Part shown: piece by piece, positions 1 through 6,182 of the stretch
How the letters are laid out: each line of letters begins with the position of its first letter
Position numbering within the stretch: the stretch's first letter is position 1
NCBI GenBank assembly: GCA_021823605.1
Contig: JAKANV010000006.1
Span: 1 to 18,531, forward strand
From: a bacterium
GTDB lineage: Bacteria; Patescibacteriota; CPR2; UBA1875; JAJYID01
Direction of reading: 5' to 3'
Length of the DNA: 18,531 bases
Notes under the pieces: model-generated
What the model was told of the DNA's origin: nothing
What the model saw: the letters and a program-made list of their open reading frames with translations, nothing else
Database searches by the model: none
Translations under genes and position numbers: made by a program

Positions 1-65
1 GTAATTTTGGCGCTAGGACCTTCAAGATCAGGGTGTATAATATAGACCAGTTCGTATTTTTTCAT
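1..65 (-). CDS. rpsF: 30S ribosomal protein S6, N-terminal fragment
   Basis: The minus strand reads from an ATG at 65-63 to the window edge without a stop and encodes about 21 residues beginning MKKYELVYIIHPDLEG. This matches the start of bacterial S6, where the first beta strand is followed by the H/HPDL motif. S6 binds 16S rRNA in the small-subunit platform as a partner of S18. A purine-rich AAAGGA lies about nine bases upstream of the ATG. The gene runs off the left edge, so its length and operon partners (often ssb and rpsR) cannot be seen. It is divergent from the PRC-barrel gene and has its own strong promoter and structured leader. Confidence 0.85.
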   Translation of the reverse strand, partial: MKKYELVYIIHPDLEGPSAKI

Positions 66-154
66 TAAAAAAATTCCTTTCCACGGACCCTTTCGGGGCT
101 CTTCTTGTCTCAAAAAGAGCAAAAATGAATGTTTAGTTAATAATTTAATTTTCT
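66..154 (-). promoter_or_regulatory. Structured rpsF leader, possible S6:S18 autoregulatory element
   Basis: Between the inferred start of transcription and the S6 ATG, the minus-strand RNA can fold two adjacent hairpins. One is GCTCTT/AAGAGC (120-115 with 103-98). The other is a short CCC/GGG stem closed by a GAAA tetraloop (97-88). They are followed by TCCGTGG and then the AAAGGA ribosome site. rpsF operons in many bacteria carry a leader bound by the S6:S18 complex with an essential CCG trinucleotide; the CCG here fits in position, but I have not matched it to a covariance model. It could simply be an untranslated leader. Confidence 0.4.
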
Positions 155-162
155 GTTAGAAT
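154..162 (+). promoter_or_regulatory. Extended -10 promoter for the PRC-barrel gene
   Basis: TG-T-TAGAAT at 154-162 is an extended -10 element with no good -35 box. It predicts a start near 169 and a leader of about 20 bases that contains AAGG (178-181 region) before the ATG at 190. It overlaps the rpsF promoter in the opposite orientation. Confidence 0.4.
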
Positions 163-189
163 TATAGCGCATAATCAAGGCTAAGTCAA
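161..189 (-). promoter_or_regulatory. Sigma-70-type promoter for rpsF
   Basis: On the minus strand a TTGACT -35 box (189-184) is followed by a 17-base spacer and a perfect TATAAT -10 box (166-161). Initiation is expected near 154, giving a leader of about 90 bases before the S6 ATG. The -35 box sits at the very start of the divergent PRC-barrel gene, so the two promoters are interlocked. Confidence 0.75.
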
Positions 190-750
190 ATGCAAAAGCT
201 AGCATCAGAGTTTGAAAAGATAATTATCATCTCAAAAAACGAACGCACAGTTTTGGGAAGTTTGAAGGATGTCATAATCAATCCGGATAACGGCGATATG
301 GTCGGTATAGTCTGCCACGTTCCTGGTCTGAAGAAAGAAATGGTGGCAAACTCTTCCGATATCACCGGTGTAGGTACAAACTTTATTATGATAGGGAGCG
401 TTGACAACGTTGCGGAAAAAGATGAAATAATAAGGCTTAAGGAAGTGCTTGATAAAGAAATAGAGCTTATAGGTTCTAAAGTAGTCGATGAGGACGGCAG
501 AAATCTCGGTAAACTTAGGGATTACAGTGTTAACTTAAAAACCCTTCGTCTTGAACGACTTTATGTCACATCCGTGAGTTTTGTAAAACTGATTGCCAAA
601 GACCTTCTTATTCCATCAAAAGACATTATCAAGATCGAAAAGGGCAAAATCACCGTGAGCGGCGGTTCTGTAAGGACTGCTCAGAAAATAGCAGAAATCG
701 TGAAAGCAAAGGGAGCTCGTGCCGGAGTCGCCCGCTGTGAAAAAAGATAA
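190..750 (+). CDS. Two-domain PRC-barrel protein
   Basis: This 186-residue soluble protein contains two PRC-barrel-like beta units. The first covers about residues 12-75 (SKNERTVLGSLKDVIINPDNGDMVGI) in shortened form: conserved 'vlGslkDvi' then 'GdmvGi'. The second covers about 91-156, with the typical LIGSKVVDEDGRNLGKLRD start and IPSKDIIKIE ending. A basic helical tail follows (162-186). PRC-barrels occur in photosynthetic reaction centre H subunits, in the RNA-processing factor RimM, and in many stand-alone proteins thought to be adaptors; no substrate can be read from this sequence. The ATG at 190 follows an AAGG. It is divergent from rpsF and about 50 bases upstream of the DUF488 gene, possibly in one transcript. 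There is no signal peptide or membrane segment. Confidence 0.8.
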   Translation: MQKLASEFEKIIIISKNERTVLGSLKDVIINPDNGDMVGIVCHVPGLKKEMVANSSDITGVGTNFIMIGSVDNVAEKDEIIRLKEVLDKEIELIGSKVVDEDGRNLGKLRDYSVNLKTLRLERLYVTSVSFVKLIAKDLLIPSKDIIKIEKGKITVSGGSVRTAQKIAEIVKAKGARAGVARCEKR

Positions 751-800
751 TTGTTAATTTAAACAGTTACTCTCATCTCTCATTGTTCTTAAATAGTGAG

Positions 801-1142
801 ATGCTACAGATAAAAAGAGTTTATGAAAAATCGGAAGCAAATGACGGCTTTAGAATCCTAGTCGATAGGCTTTGGCCCAGGGGTTTGAAGAAGGAAGAAG
901 CCAAGGTCGACTTATGGCTAAAAGACATTGCTCCAAGCAGTGATTTAAGAAAATGGTTTGGCCATAACACCGAGAAATGGCCGGAATTTCAGAAAAAATA
1001 TGAAAAAGAGCTCGGTGTAAATCCAAGTACAAAAGAGTTGCTGAACCAGGCTGCTCATCATAAAAACATAACACTTGTTTATGCCGCAAAAGATGAAGAA
1101 CATAATAATGCTGTAGTTTTGAAAAAATTCCTTGAGAAATAG
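801..1142 (+). CDS. DUF488 / YeaO-like protein
   Basis: The 113-residue product carries the signature sequence of the DUF488 (YeaO) family. It has VDRLWPRGL near the N-terminus, then WLKDIAPS, LRKWFGH with a following W/F-rich stretch, and a C-terminal LVYAAKDEEHNNAVVL. The length matches the family norm. The function is uncharacterised; relatives are cytosolic, small and without a cofactor site I can name. I chose the ATG at 801 over a TTG at 783, because family members begin just before the I-x-R-V-Y strand that follows this ATG. No clear ribosome site precedes it. A TTAAAT lies six bases before the ATG, which could be a weak leaderless promoter; otherwise the gene is read through from the PRC-barrel gene. 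Confidence 0.85.
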   Translation: MLQIKRVYEKSEANDGFRILVDRLWPRGLKKEEAKVDLWLKDIAPSSDLRKWFGHNTEKWPEFQKKYEKELGVNPSTKELLNQAAHHKNITLVYAAKDEEHNNAVVLKKFLEK

Positions 1143-1160
1143 AGAATACTGCTGAAATTC

Positions 1161-1169
1161 TGCTATAAT
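1161..1169 (+). promoter_or_regulatory. Extended -10 promoter, leaderless, for the cation efflux gene
   Basis: TG-C-TATAAT at 1161-1169 is a perfect extended -10 box. The GTG start codon of the next gene begins after exactly six bases, where transcription is expected to start. No ribosome binding site lies between them, so the mRNA is probably leaderless. Confidence 0.6.
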
Positions 1170-1175
1170 TAATTT

Positions 1176-2183
1176 GTGGAAGAAAATCATAGCACAAAAC
1201 AAATAATCCTTGCCTTCTTCGGAAACCTGCTCGTCGCGGTTTCTAAGTTTGTGGTGGCCGGGGTCTCCGGTTCCGCCGTCATGTTTTCTGAGGGGCTTCA
1301 CTCTGTTGCCGATACCGCAAACCAAGTTTTCCTACTTTTCGGGATAAGGCGGGCTCAGAGGCCAGCAGATGATGAACACCAATTCGGATTCGGCAAGGAA
1401 AGATTCTTTTGGAGCCTTATAGCCGCTTTCGGTATTTTAATCATCGGCTGCGTCCTTTCTATACAAAAAGGAGTCAGTGTAATAGCTCATCCTGAAGAAA
1501 TCTCTCATATCCAGTGGCCACTACTTGTAATCATTATTTCTATATTAATCGAAGGATATACACTTTTTGTGACTTATCGCTTTCTCCAGAAAACTAAGGG
1601 GAAGGAAAGCCTTATTCGATATCTAGACGACTCATCTGAAACAGCTGTTATCACAGTCTTTTTTGAAGATATGGCAGCGGTGGCAGGACTTATAATCGCC
1701 GGCATTGGCATTACACTTTCCCATTATTTGCACACCGCTCTTTATGACGGCATCGCGTCTATAGTTATCGGCCTACTCCTTGGATGCGTAGCTATATTTT
1801 TGGTAAATAAAAACAAGGAGCTTCTAACTGATCAATCACACCTAATAATCAACAAAAAAGTTGAGGAACTTTTTGTAAGCCATCCTGCAGTCGAAAGATA
1901 TCATGACCTTCGAACAATAATTTTTGGACCTGAGCATGTAGTAGTAGTCTGCGAAATAGAGTTTAAAGAAGAGTTTGTCTATGAGGATATGACGAAAAGG
2001 CCAAACGAAAACCGCAAAGAATATACAGAACATGTCATTAAGAAAATCGGCATGTTGACCGACCAGTTGGAAACTCAAATCAGAGACGTTTGTCCCGAAG
2101 TTAAGGAAATATATTTAGAGGTAGAACAGGACAAAATCATCACCGCGAAAAAAGACAATAATTTGGTAAAAGTAGCAAAGTGA
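1176..2183 (+). CDS. Cation diffusion facilitator (CDF) family metal transporter
   Basis: The 335-residue inner-membrane protein has the CDF architecture. An N-terminal half holds about six hydrophobic helices (roughly 10-35, 38-57, 80-98, 113-134, 162-182, 188-211), and a cytosolic ferredoxin-like domain follows (about 225-320). Metal-site residues are visible: H42 and D46 in FSEGLHSVAD (second helix), and D165 plus D191 in the FFED and YDGIAS stretches. The RPADDEHQFGFGKERFFWS loop and the NQ after the second helix resemble the SLC30A9/ZnT9-like branch. CDF proteins export Zn, Mn, Fe or related divalent ions against protons; the substrate cannot be told from sequence. The GTG start at 1176 is supported by the -10 box six bases upstream and by family alignment. 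The stop overlaps the next start (GTGA). Confidence 0.9.
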   Translation: MEENHSTKQIILAFFGNLLVAVSKFVVAGVSGSAVMFSEGLHSVADTANQVFLLFGIRRAQRPADDEHQFGFGKERFFWSLIAAFGILIIGCVLSIQKGVSVIAHPEEISHIQWPLLVIIISILIEGYTLFVTYRFLQKTKGKESLIRYLDDSSETAVITVFFEDMAAVAGLIIAGIGITLSHYLHTALYDGIASIVIGLLLGCVAIFLVNKNKELLTDQSHLIINKKVEELFVSHPAVERYHDLRTIIFGPEHVVVVCEIEFKEEFVYEDMTKRPNENRKEYTEHVIKKIGMLTDQLETQIRDVCPEVKEIYLEVEQDKIITAKKDNNLVKVAK

Positions 2184-2728
2184 CTATTATAAAACAAAAA
2201 GTTCTATTTATATCTGGCAGCCCTAGAAAAGGCAATACCGAATATACCATACGAAAACTGTATGATTCTTTTTCGGGATCAAGGGATATTATTTGCTTGA
2301 GAGAATACAGGATTGACTATTGCAACGGTTGTATGGCATGCAAAAAAACGAGCGTCTGTACTATAAAAGATGATATGGATGCAATTAATCAGAGAGTTTT
2401 AAATAGCGACATTTTAATTATTGGTTCACCAAACTATTTCGATAATGTTCCGGGAATGCTTAAGACCTTTATTGACAGGACAAATCCGCTTTATCACACA
2501 AAGAGTCTTAAAGGAAAGAAAGTGGTATTTATTGTTTTCGGTGGCGGAAGAGTAAAGCACTCAGAAAGGGTAGCGAGCGGACCACTGGCACACTTTGCGG
2601 AGACACACGGAATGGACGTAATTGGTAGCTTTTGTTTTAAAGCTCTTGAAGTTGGTGAGACTGCAAACAATCCTCAATTTCAAAGTGATGTTGACGAAAT
2701 TCTAGGACTAGTCTCTAGCGCGAAGTAG
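2180..2728 (+). CDS. NAD(P)H-dependent FMN oxidoreductase, flavodoxin fold, Isf-like
   Basis: This 182-residue protein has a flavodoxin-like fold. The first strand is followed by the FMN-phosphate loop GSPRKGNT (13-20), and a second flavin-contacting loop is GSPNYFDNVPGMLKTFIDR (82-100). A compact cysteine cluster, C48, C51, C54 and C60 followed by IKDDM, is typical of the NADPH-dependent FMN reductase / iron-sulphur flavoprotein group. In that group the cysteines may bind a [4Fe-4S] cluster, though in many homologues they are only a conserved loop. The GTG start at 2180 overlaps the CDF stop codon (GTGA), so the two are translationally coupled. Pairing a metal exporter with a flavin reductase hints at metal redox handling, but this is inference. 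Confidence 0.85.
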   Translation: MTIIKQKVLFISGSPRKGNTEYTIRKLYDSFSGSRDIICLREYRIDYCNGCMACKKTSVCTIKDDMDAINQRVLNSDILIIGSPNYFDNVPGMLKTFIDRTNPLYHTKSLKGKKVVFIVFGGGRVKHSERVASGPLAHFAETHGMDVIGSFCFKALEVGETANNPQFQSDVDEILGLVSSAK

Positions 2729-2750
2729 ACTAAATCAGTCCAAAAAGTGC

Positions 2751-2779
2751 TTGACAGTGGATAGCTTTGGGAGTACCAT
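2751..2779 (+). promoter_or_regulatory. Strong promoter of a short transcription unit
   Basis: A consensus TTGACA (2751-2756), a 17-base spacer and TACCAT (2774-2779) form a good sigma-70-type promoter within an otherwise non-coding gap. Initiation is expected near 2786. Nothing long is encoded before the intrinsic terminator at 2879-2904, so the product should be an RNA of roughly 120 bases. Confidence 0.65.
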
Positions 2780-2810
2780 TAGTGCCATCGTCATAAAAGA
2801 GAGGATGTTG

Positions 2811-2873
2811 ATGTTGACAATAGTTTTGTGGGTAATTGCGTTTGGCTTTACCTACAGCATTATCGCAAGATAA
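2811..2873 (+). CDS. Possible 20-residue hydrophobic microprotein
   Basis: Between a strong promoter and a terminator lies a short ORF coding for MLTIVLWVIAFGFTYSIIAR, then TAA TAA. GAGAGG at 2799-2804 is six bases before the ATG at 2811, which is good ribosome-site spacing; an in-frame ATG at 2805 would overlap that site. The peptide is almost wholly hydrophobic with one C-terminal arginine, so if made it would be a single membrane-spanning segment. Its size and shape recall small membrane peptides and type I toxins such as Ibs or TisB, but there is no sequence match I can claim. The last codons also form a 6-bp hairpin with a GCAA tetraloop (2859-2874), so the transcript may instead be a structured small RNA. 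Confidence 0.4.
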   Translation: MLTIVLWVIAFGFTYSIIAR

Positions 2874-2878
2874 TAAAC

Positions 2879-2904
2879 AAAATTCCCGAGTTCCGGGAAT
2901 TTTT
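2879..2904 (+). terminator. Intrinsic terminator of the short unit
   Basis: AAAATTCCCG (2879-2888) pairs perfectly with CGGGAATTTT (2894-2903) around a five-base loop, with a run of five T at 2900-2904. It follows the microprotein ORF by six bases and precedes the next gene's promoter, separating the two units. The A-tract on the 5' side would let it work in either direction. Confidence 0.75.
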
Positions 2905-2914
2905 GCTTTCTATT

Positions 2915-2923
2915 TGTTAAAAT
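2915..2923 (+). promoter_or_regulatory. Extended -10 promoter, leaderless, for the P-loop gene
   Basis: TG-T-TAAAAT at 2915-2923 is followed by exactly six bases and then the ATG at 2930. This is the same geometry as at 1161-1176. An overlapping TATAAT at 2923-2928 would start transcription inside the gene and is less likely to be the functional box. No ribosome site is present. Confidence 0.45.
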
Positions 2924-2929
2924 ATAATT

Positions 2930-3439
2930 ATGAAGCCTAAATGTATATTATTTGCTGGACCTCCTGGTTCATCGAAAACACCTGTGGCTATATATCTTTC
3001 ATGGAACACTGGTCTGCCAATCTTTAATAATGACGCTATTAGAAGAGAGGTAGCAGAAGATACAAAACGAGCGATTTGCTCAGAAGATCCAGAATTCTTG
3101 AAAAGACAGTCATCGAGAATAAATAAACTTTTTCAAAGCCAAAGGTCGTTTATTTTCGACAGAAGTATAGACAGAACGTGGGGCAAAACAAAGAAACTCA
3201 TAAATGAAAATGATTATGAGTATTTTCTTATCAGTTTTGATCTTAGCGATAAATTAATAGAGAAAAACGGTAAGGCGAAGGGGTATCCCAATGACAATCA
3301 AAATAAAGTTTGGTATGAAGAACATAAAAATTTTGTTAAAAAGCAGTTTGATCAGATAGATCTAACAATTAACGATGGAAATTTTGAAAAACGGCTTAAA
3401 ATCTCTTTAAAAGCAGTGAATAACTTTCTAAAAAATTAG
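2930..3439 (+). CDS. P-loop kinase-like NTPase (AAA_33 / zeta-toxin-like superfamily)
   Basis: The 169-residue protein opens with a beta strand and a Walker A loop, GPPGSSKT (10-17). After one helix it has the strand-turn IFNNDAIRRE (31-40), in the position where nucleoside and polynucleotide kinases carry the substrate-contacting D-x-(I/V)-R. IFDRSIDRTW (75-84) fits a Walker B-like strand, and a basic lid region KNGKAKGYP (112-120) follows. It is therefore probably a small phosphotransferase acting on a nucleotide, sugar, antibiotic or similar small molecule; the substrate cannot be assigned. It is shorter than zeta toxins and no antitoxin gene is beside it. The gene ends ten bases from the convergent recX stop with no terminator between them, so the transcripts probably overlap. 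Confidence 0.7.
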   Translation: MKPKCILFAGPPGSSKTPVAIYLSWNTGLPIFNNDAIRREVAEDTKRAICSEDPEFLKRQSSRINKLFQSQRSFIFDRSIDRTWGKTKKLINENDYEYFLISFDLSDKLIEKNGKAKGYPNDNQNKVWYEEHKNFVKKQFDQIDLTINDGNFEKRLKISLKAVNNFLKN

Positions 3440-3449
3440 GGCGATGTAT

Positions 3450-4052
3450 TCAAAAATCCTTAATGATTTGTTTAAAGGTATCATAAGAAAAACCTTTGCG
3501 GATTAAGTTTTCGTAAAGCTTCTGTCTTTTTGTCTGTAAATCTGATTTTTCATATTTTTTTAATACTTTTTCAGCCGCTTTTCTGGCGTTTTCAAGTTCA
3601 ATCTCGTTATTCTTTTCCTGAATCGCATTCTCAATAACTTCTTTATCAATTCCTTTTTTAAGAAGCTCTAACTTTACTAGCCGTTTTCCCTTCTTACTGT
3701 TTTCGACATATCTTTCTGCCATTTCCGGATCATTTAATAATCCTTGGTCCTTCAACTTTTCAATTACTTTATCGATAGCTTTTGGCTCAAAATGCTTTGA
3801 AAGCTTTGTCTTTAGCTCTTTTTCAGTATTTGCCCGATAAGAAAGAATCAGAATTGCTCTGTTATATGCTTTATATTCCTGGTCAATTTGCTTTAACCCA
3901 TCAATTTGCTCTTCTGTAAGTTCCTGATCCTCTTCCAACCCCTGTTTGTCCAGCACTTTGCAGGCTAGAGAAAATTCATAAACGCCATCGAGATAGACGT
4001 TGAATCTATCTCGCTTGACTTGTTTCTCGATTTTTGTAATTCGTCTCGTCAC
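3450..4052 (-). CDS. recX: Regulatory protein RecX
   Basis: The 200-residue basic, all-helical protein shows the RecX pattern of repeated three-helix units. AILILSYRANTEKELKTKLSKH (about 66-87) is the family's hallmark 'L..R..s..EL..kL', followed by IEKLKDQGLLNDPEMAERYV (about 97-116) and a later KLYENLIRKGFSYDTFKQII (about 178-197). RecX binds RecA filaments and generally dampens their extension. It starts with GTG at 4052, one base after the recA stop (TAA-A-GTG), with no ribosome site of its own, so it probably relies on reinitiation after recA. It is the last gene of the lexA operon. Confidence 0.9.
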   Translation of the reverse strand: MTRRITKIEKQVKRDRFNVYLDGVYEFSLACKVLDKQGLEEDQELTEEQIDGLKQIDQEYKAYNRAILILSYRANTEKELKTKLSKHFEPKAIDKVIEKLKDQGLLNDPEMAERYVENSKKGKRLVKLELLKKGIDKEVIENAIQEKNNEIELENARKAAEKVLKKYEKSDLQTKRQKLYENLIRKGFSYDTFKQIIKDF

Positions 4053-4053
4053 T

Positions 4054-5058
4054 TTATTTCTTTATGGGAAAGTATTTTGCCCGAATGACTTTCTCTAGTT
4101 CTTCTGAAACTTTAGGATTATCCCTTAGGAATTGCTTAGTTGCTTCACGGCCTTGTCCGATTTTTTTCTCCTTGAACTCATACCAAGATCCACTTTTTTT
4201 AATCAAATCTTCGGTTACAGCCAAGTCTAAGATATCTCCATACCGTGAAATCCCCTCATTGTACATTACGTCAAACTCTGCTGATCTAAATGGCGGAGCA
4301 ACCTTGTTTTTTACAACTTTAACTTTCACATGATTCCCAATTATAGTTTCTCCATCTTTAATCTGTTCCTTACGGCGAATATCCATCCTGACAGATGAGT
4401 AAAATTTCAATGCATTTCCACCCGATGTAACCTCTGGATTACCAAACATCACCCCTATTTTCATTCTTAATTGATTAATAAATATAAGAGTTGTGTTTGA
4501 TTTTGATGTCGCTCCTGTGAGTTTTCTTAATGCCTGCGACATAAGTCTCGCTTGTAAGCCTAGATGAGAGTCGCCCATATCTCCTTCAATCTCATTTTTA
4601 GGGACTAGAGCAGCAACAGAGTCAATCACAACTACATCGACAGCGTTTGAACGAACAAGTGTTTCCGTGATTTCAAGTGCCTGCTCGGCAGTGTCCGGCT
4701 GTGAAACTAAGAGTTTTTCTGTATCAACTCCGATGTTTTTCGCATATTCAGGATCAAGTGCATGTTCAGCGTCAACGAATGCGGCAACTCCACCGTTTTT
4801 TTGTGCCTGGCTAACAATATGATAGGCAAGCGTAGTTTTCCCGCTTGATTCTGGTCCATATATTTCCACAACTCTACCTCTAGGCACTCCGCCAACTCCA
4901 AGAGCTATATCCAGTGATAGTGACCCCGTCGGTATTACTTGCACATTTTGGATTCCCTTATCGCCAAGTTTCATTATGGAACCTTTACCAAACTGTTTTT
5001 CTATCTGATCTACCGCCATCTGAATGGCTGCTGTTTTACCTGATTTCTCGTCCGTCAT
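4054..5058 (-). CDS. recA: Recombinase RecA
   Basis: This 334-residue protein is a clear RecA: Walker A GPESSGKT (68-75), catalytic E98 in DAEHALD, Walker B VVVIDSVAAL (142-151), and loop L2 MFGNPEVTSGGNALKFYSS (204-222). It forms the ATP-dependent filament on single-stranded DNA that drives strand exchange and LexA self-cleavage. Loop L2 has EVTSGG where many homologues have ETTTGG. The protein stops at KVIRAKYFPIKK, so it lacks the acidic C-terminal tail that restrains E. coli RecA. GAGAGGG lies about ten bases before the ATG. It is third in the operon, 38 bases after the helical protein and immediately before recX. Confidence 0.97.
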   Translation of the reverse strand: MTDEKSGKTAAIQMAVDQIEKQFGKGSIMKLGDKGIQNVQVIPTGSLSLDIALGVGGVPRGRVVEIYGPESSGKTTLAYHIVSQAQKNGGVAAFVDAEHALDPEYAKNIGVDTEKLLVSQPDTAEQALEITETLVRSNAVDVVVIDSVAALVPKNEIEGDMGDSHLGLQARLMSQALRKLTGATSKSNTTLIFINQLRMKIGVMFGNPEVTSGGNALKFYSSVRMDIRRKEQIKDGETIIGNHVKVKVVKNKVAPPFRSAEFDVMYNEGISRYGDILDLAVTEDLIKKSGSWYEFKEKKIGQGREATKQFLRDNPKVSEELEKVIRAKYFPIKK

Positions 5059-5096
5059 TTTCGTTTTCCCTCTCTTCTTTAATGTTTATTTGTTAA

Positions 5097-5489
5097 TTAT
5101 TTTGCAAACTTTAGGTTGAAAAGATACTGATTCCTCGTTTTGCTCTTTCTCTCAATCCTTATCAAGCTATCCAAAAGTTTTGTAAGCAGTTCGCCCTGCA
5201 TTTTTACCATTTGATAACCACTCTTTGACATCCTCTGATACTCATGGAAAAGACGTGCGTAAAAAAGAACATTCTCACAGAGTTTCATCGCCTTTTCATA
5301 GCATTCGATTCTTTCCTTTTCATTGTAGCACTCATAACTAAGGGCAACGAGCGAGGTAATCTCAATGGCATCTTCCTTCATTGACTCTAAAAAATTACTA
5401 TACTTTTTAATCTTTTTTGTTTTAGCTTCTACAAGCGCCAAAAATTCGCTGGCTTTTTTTATTAACTGTACTTCGATGTATTCTTTCAT
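5097..5489 (-). CDS. Helical-bundle protein of unknown function in the lexA-recA operon
   Basis: I do not recognise this 130-residue protein. It is predicted to be entirely alpha-helical, with four amphipathic stretches at about 4-28, 32-52, 57-90 and 93-115 and a basic tail (KSKTRNQYLFNLKFAK). It has no membrane segment, signal peptide or nucleotide-binding motif. The pattern resembles the four-helix-bundle proteins of the S23/Avd type, but the match is by shape only. A clear ribosome site, AAGGAG, precedes the ATG at 5489, which is 15 bases after the lexA stop. Lying between lexA and recA, it should be co-transcribed and DNA-damage inducible, so a role in RecA control or damage response is plausible but unproven. 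Confidence 0.75.
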   Translation of the reverse strand: MKEYIEVQLIKKASEFLALVEAKTKKIKKYSNFLESMKEDAIEITSLVALSYECYNEKERIECYEKAMKLCENVLFYARLFHEYQRMSKSGYQMVKMQGELLTKLLDSLIRIERKSKTRNQYLFNLKFAK

Positions 5490-5504
5490 GACTCACTCCT
5501 TGCT

Positions 5505-6143
5505 TTACTCTTTAAAATTTTTAATAACCCCAATAACTTTGCCCTGTATCATAAATGTTCCTTCCTCCGGAATCAGGACTTTATGCTCTTTGTTTGAACT
5601 CATTGGTTCAAAACAAACTCTGCTCTTATCCGTTCGAAGTCTTTTCACGGTAGCTTCACTACCTATCAAAACTACAACCTTGTCACCGTTCTCAGCATGG
5701 TTTGTTTTTTTAAAAATGATATAGTCGCCATCTTCAATACCGGCTTGATCCATAGAGTCGCCTTTTGCCGTCAACATAAAGACATCCTGGCTTCTTTTAA
5801 CTAACTTAGTAGACAAAGGAATCCAATCCTCAATGAGTTCCTCGGCATAAATCGGCATACCACAAGCCACATTTCCAACCAAAGGAACATTTACAACATC
5901 TCTATCCTGATTTTCATGGATTTTTCGTCCATCGAGTACCACAATTCCGCGGGCCTGATTACCAAGCCTTCGGATTTGGCCTTTTGACTCTAGAGCGCGA
6001 AGGTGAGAAACAACTCCCATTGGCGAAGAACAGCCAATCTTGACCTGAAGTTCACGTACTGTCGGCGCGTCACCCGTCTTATCAACGGACTCTTTAATCC
6101 AAGTCAGTACTTTCTTTTGTTTTTCAGTTAATTCTTTTGCCAT
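5505..6143 (-). CDS. lexA: SOS repressor LexA
   Basis: The 212-residue protein has an N-terminal winged helix-turn-helix (about 1-70: LTEKQKKVLTWI, PTVRELQ, SSPMGVVSHLRALESKG) and a C-terminal S24 peptidase domain. The catalytic dyad is S130 (GDSM) and K167 (ATVKRL), with the usual 37-residue spacing. The self-cleavage loop reads GNVACGMPI, so the scissile bond is Cys94-Gly95 instead of the common Ala-Gly. LexA represses damage genes until RecA filaments trigger its autocleavage. GGAGGGAGAC precedes the ATG at 6143. It leads the lexA-unknown-recA-recX operon, and its promoter carries a repeated palindromic motif, which implies autorepression. Confidence 0.95.
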   Translation of the reverse strand: MAKELTEKQKKVLTWIKESVDKTGDAPTVRELQVKIGCSSPMGVVSHLRALESKGQIRRLGNQARGIVVLDGRKIHENQDRDVVNVPLVGNVACGMPIYAEELIEDWIPLSTKLVKRSQDVFMLTAKGDSMDQAGIEDGDYIIFKKTNHAENGDKVVVLIGSEATVKRLRTDKSRVCFEPMSSNKEHKVLIPEEGTFMIQGKVIGVIKNFKE

Positions 6144-6182
6144 GTCTCCCTCCGAATCTATTTAGTAGACAACTTAATTATT

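Noticed and set aside
945..1325. Minus-strand open frame opposite DUF488 and the CDF start
   Set aside because: It spans two conserved plus-strand genes and their promoter, with no family features; a shadow frame.
2728..2741. Terminator after the flavin oxidoreductase gene
   Set aside because: GACT and AGTC can pair, but the stem is four bases and is followed by A residues instead of T, so it would not terminate plus-strand transcription.
2930..3439. P-loop protein as a zeta-type toxin of a toxin-antitoxin pair
   Set aside because: It lacks an adjacent antitoxin gene, is shorter than zeta toxins, and only the Walker A and a few strand motifs are shared, which any small kinase would show.
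5097..5489. Helical protein as an Avd accessory factor of a diversity-generating retroelement
   Set aside because: No reverse transcriptase, template repeat or variable repeat is present in the window; only the helical shape is similar.
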